From NCBI GenBank assembly GCA_041401985.1, contig JAWKTE010000016.1, positions 33,932 through 97,931 on the forward strand: a stretch of 64,000 bases of DNA. The letters run 5' to 3'. Under the pieces are notes generated by a model. It did not search any database, was not told the origin of the DNA, and saw only the letters and a program-made list of their open reading frames with translations. The position numbers were made by a program, and so were the translations under genes. Origin of the DNA: JACKHA01 sp041401985 (GTDB taxonomy: Bacteria; Planctomycetota; Phycisphaerae; Phycisphaerales; UBA1924). The first letter of the stretch is position 1, and each line of letters starts with the position of its first letter. Below, in pieces: positions 62,171-64,000 of this stretch.

Positions 62171-63345
62171 GCGGCGGGGTGCGTTGGCGTGGCGGTGGTG
62201 GGGGGCTTGGGTTCGATTGTGGCTTCGGGCGATGGAAGGTCGGGATTGTTGCCGGGTGGCGGCGGCGATGCCTCCCGCGTTGGCGACACGGCGGTCTGTG
62301 TCGGCTTCGGTGCGGCCGGTGTCGCACCTCCGCGTCTGACGATCGTTGGGCCGGTCGTTGGGCCCGTCGTTGGGCCGGTGAGTTTCTCGTCCGAGAAGGG
62401 TTGAAGCCGCTCGGCGAACTTCGAGTCCGGCCGCAGAAACAGCAGATCGAACAACTGCCCGACGGGCCGCTCGAAGGGCGTGAGGCGGAGCCTTCTGCCG
62501 CCGAGCACGCGCCGGGGCGACTCGAACAGGAAGGCTTTGTACCCGTGGCGGGCGAGCATGCGCCATAGGTCGCGCGGCCTGGCCCCGGCCGCCTTCAGGC
62601 ACGGGCGGTTGATCTCGCAGATGATGGCCGGGTTGCGCTGCTTGATCGTTCGCGTCAGGCCTGCGAGCACCTCGCGCTCGAATCCCTCGACGTCGATCTT
62701 GATGAGCATGGGCGCGTCGGGCAGGTGGGCCAGGCGGGCGTCGGCGCGATCGACGACGCACTCGAAGCGCTCGCCCCGATCGCGGGCCCAGGGCAGGTCG
62801 GCCAGCGAGCCGGCCCCGGGGTTGTCCGAGGCGAGGCGCAGGGTCGCGGTGCCTGGTCGCCGGGCCAGGGCGATGCGGCTGGGCGTGATGTTCGTCGCCC
62901 TGTTGTGGTCGATGTGCCAGGCGAGGCGTTCGTACACGACCGGGTTGGGCTCGAAGGCCAGCACGCGCCCGGCGGGGCCGACGAGGGTCGAGGCGTGCAG
63001 AGAGACCATGCCGAAGTTCGCGCCGATGTCGATGAAGGTGTCGCCGGGGCGCAGGGCCCGCCCGAGCAGGTCCAGCAGCGGGCCCTCGTGGTAGCGCCCG
63101 AGCAGCCAGGCCCATCGCTGGAAGTACTCGCGGGGGTCGAGGCGGAGGGTGTGGCGTCCCCAGCGGTCGCGGAGGTCGACCGGCGACGCGCCCGACCAGA
63201 ACGCGTCGTTGCCGACGCGGGCCAGACAACTCGCAACCAGCGACCGGCCGGGCAGGTCCGCGCGGCACCAGACGGCGGCGAGTCGCACGAGCGGTTCGCG
63301 GGTGGGGCCGCGGGGCGGGTTGCGGGGCGGGTCGCCGGTGGGCAT
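62167..63345 (-). CDS. FkbM-family methyltransferase with repetitive tail
   Basis: SAM-binding motif TFIDIGANFGMVSLHASTLV, the family segments VLAFEPNPVVYERLAWHI and LIKIDVEGFEREVLAG, and EINRPCLK match FkbM methyltransferases that modify sugars or lipids. The C-terminal 80 residues are Pro/Thr-rich repeats (TGPTTGPTTGPT). Length is 392 residues. It is translationally coupled to the response regulator, so the two may belong to one response, but that is inference. Confidence 0.85.
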
Positions 63346-63562
63346 GCGTGCGATGGTACGAACCGAATGCCCGCGTGGGCTGGACGCGCGTGCGGGGGTC
63401 GATGTCCGACCGAGCCGTGTCACGACCATGTCACGCCGATCGGCTTGGCGTTGCACCGGGCGGGGGTGGGGTGCGTCCCATTGTCGCCTCGTTCGATCAC
63501 GGGCCGTCGCGGAGGCGGCCGACATGCAGGCCGATCGGCCACAACCGGTACAGGAGCAAGCG

Positions 63563-64000
63563 ATGGGCACTTCTGCGAGAATGCGGGCGACGAACGCGGG
63601 CGGGCTGGTGCTGGCCGCCGGGTTCGCGACGGGGTTGGCGACATGCTTGGCGTGGTGTGGGGCGGCGGTCGCCGCTGAGCCGGAAGACAGCCCGCCGGCA
63701 CGGGAGGCACCGATGGGCGTGGACGACGCGGCACTGCGAGCCTCGGGTCTGGCGGGCAACGACTTCGCGTTCGAACTGCTGCGCCGCTCGGCCCCGGCGG
63801 GCCAGAACGCGGTGATCTCGCCGCTGAGCGTTCGCCACGCGATGGCGCTCGCGATGGTTGGGGCCGAGGGGCGGACGCTGGAGGAACTGGCCGCGGGGCT
63901 GGGCATGGACGGCGATGAGGCAGAAGCCCACGCGGCCCTGGCGTCGCTGGTGGCCCATGCGGTCGCGGCGTACCCGCAGGTCCGGGAGAACCGCCCCGAG
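63563..64000 (+). CDS. Serpin-family protease inhibitor, N-terminal part, cut by window edge
   Basis: CAGGAGCAAGCG precedes ATG 63563. A signal peptide (GLVLAAGFATGLATCLAW, cut near AAVAA) is followed by the serpin start: NDFAFELLRRSAPAGQNAVI, then SPLSVRHAMALAMVGAEGRT, then LEELAAGLG. About 146 residues are present. The reactive-centre loop lies beyond the window, so inhibitory specificity cannot be judged. Exported serpins occur in several environmental bacteria. Confidence 0.88.
   Translation, partial: MGTSARMRATNAGGLVLAAGFATGLATCLAWCGAAVAAEPEDSPPAREAPMGVDDAALRASGLAGNDFAFELLRRSAPAGQNAVISPLSVRHAMALAMVGAEGRTLEELAAGLGMDGDEAEAHAALASLVAHAVAAYPQVRENRPE

Overview
This is high-GC bacterial DNA that most likely comes from a planctomycete. 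The evidence is the mix of gene types: an ECF sigma factor of the planctomycete kind beside a membrane-anchored Ser/Thr kinase, a prepilin-like H-X9-DG protein, secreted proteins ending in a Val-Pro plus hydrophobic plus Arg-rich tail (PEP-CTERM-like), a stand-alone B12-ribonucleotide-reductase C-terminal domain, and many palindromic intergenic repeats. A Phycisphaerae-type lineage is my guess; nothing here proves it. No rRNA or tRNA gene, CRISPR array or prophage was found.

Layout. 0-5.6 kb (minus): bamA, a degenerate receiver protein, groES, three small unknown genes and the start of groEL, all collinear. 5.9-11.1 kb: small membrane proteins, a DCC-family protein, a prepilin-like protein and unknowns. 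11.1-14.7 kb: 2-oxoacid dehydrogenase E2 (minus) divergent from nuoI (plus), then 4-hydroxyphenylpyruvate dioxygenase. 14.7-15.8 kb: a Y1 (IS200-like/REP-associated) transposase between inverted repeat clusters. 16.2-17.4 kb: an unknown and a PEP-CTERM-like protein. 17.5-29.7 kb (minus): rplK-rplA-rplJ-rplL, a strong terminator, then rpoB, a HEPN gene, an unknown partner gene and rpoC, which ends at a second strong terminator. 30-35.4 kb: Uma2-type nuclease, Tyr-rich secreted protein, lipoprotein, HemW, FHA protein, zinc-ribbon protein. 35.6-43.5 kb: purA, uppS, ThuA-like protein, a heme-c/VCBS-repeat protein, a phospholipid N-methyltransferase-like enzyme and phosphofructokinase. 43.8-49.5 kb: two paralogous secreted proteins, an RluB-type pseudouridine synthase and a YihY/BrkB membrane protein. 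49.3-52.5 kb: five consecutive genes that each appear frameshifted. 52.6-60.5 kb: prfA, a candidate small RNA or leader, a NatAB-like ABC exporter, and the ECF sigma/Ser-Thr kinase pair. 60.6-64 kb: a sigma-54 response regulator, an FkbM methyltransferase and the start of a serpin.

The core functions are transcription, translation, protein folding and envelope assembly. The points most worth a second look are the small-gene cassette splitting groES from groEL, whose three products share a C-terminal motif; the HEPN pair inside rpoB-rpoC; a promoter-to-terminator unit with no gene upstream of the ABC exporter; the local cluster of compensating frameshifts; and several unrelated palindromic repeat families, one a three-module mosaic present in both orientations.
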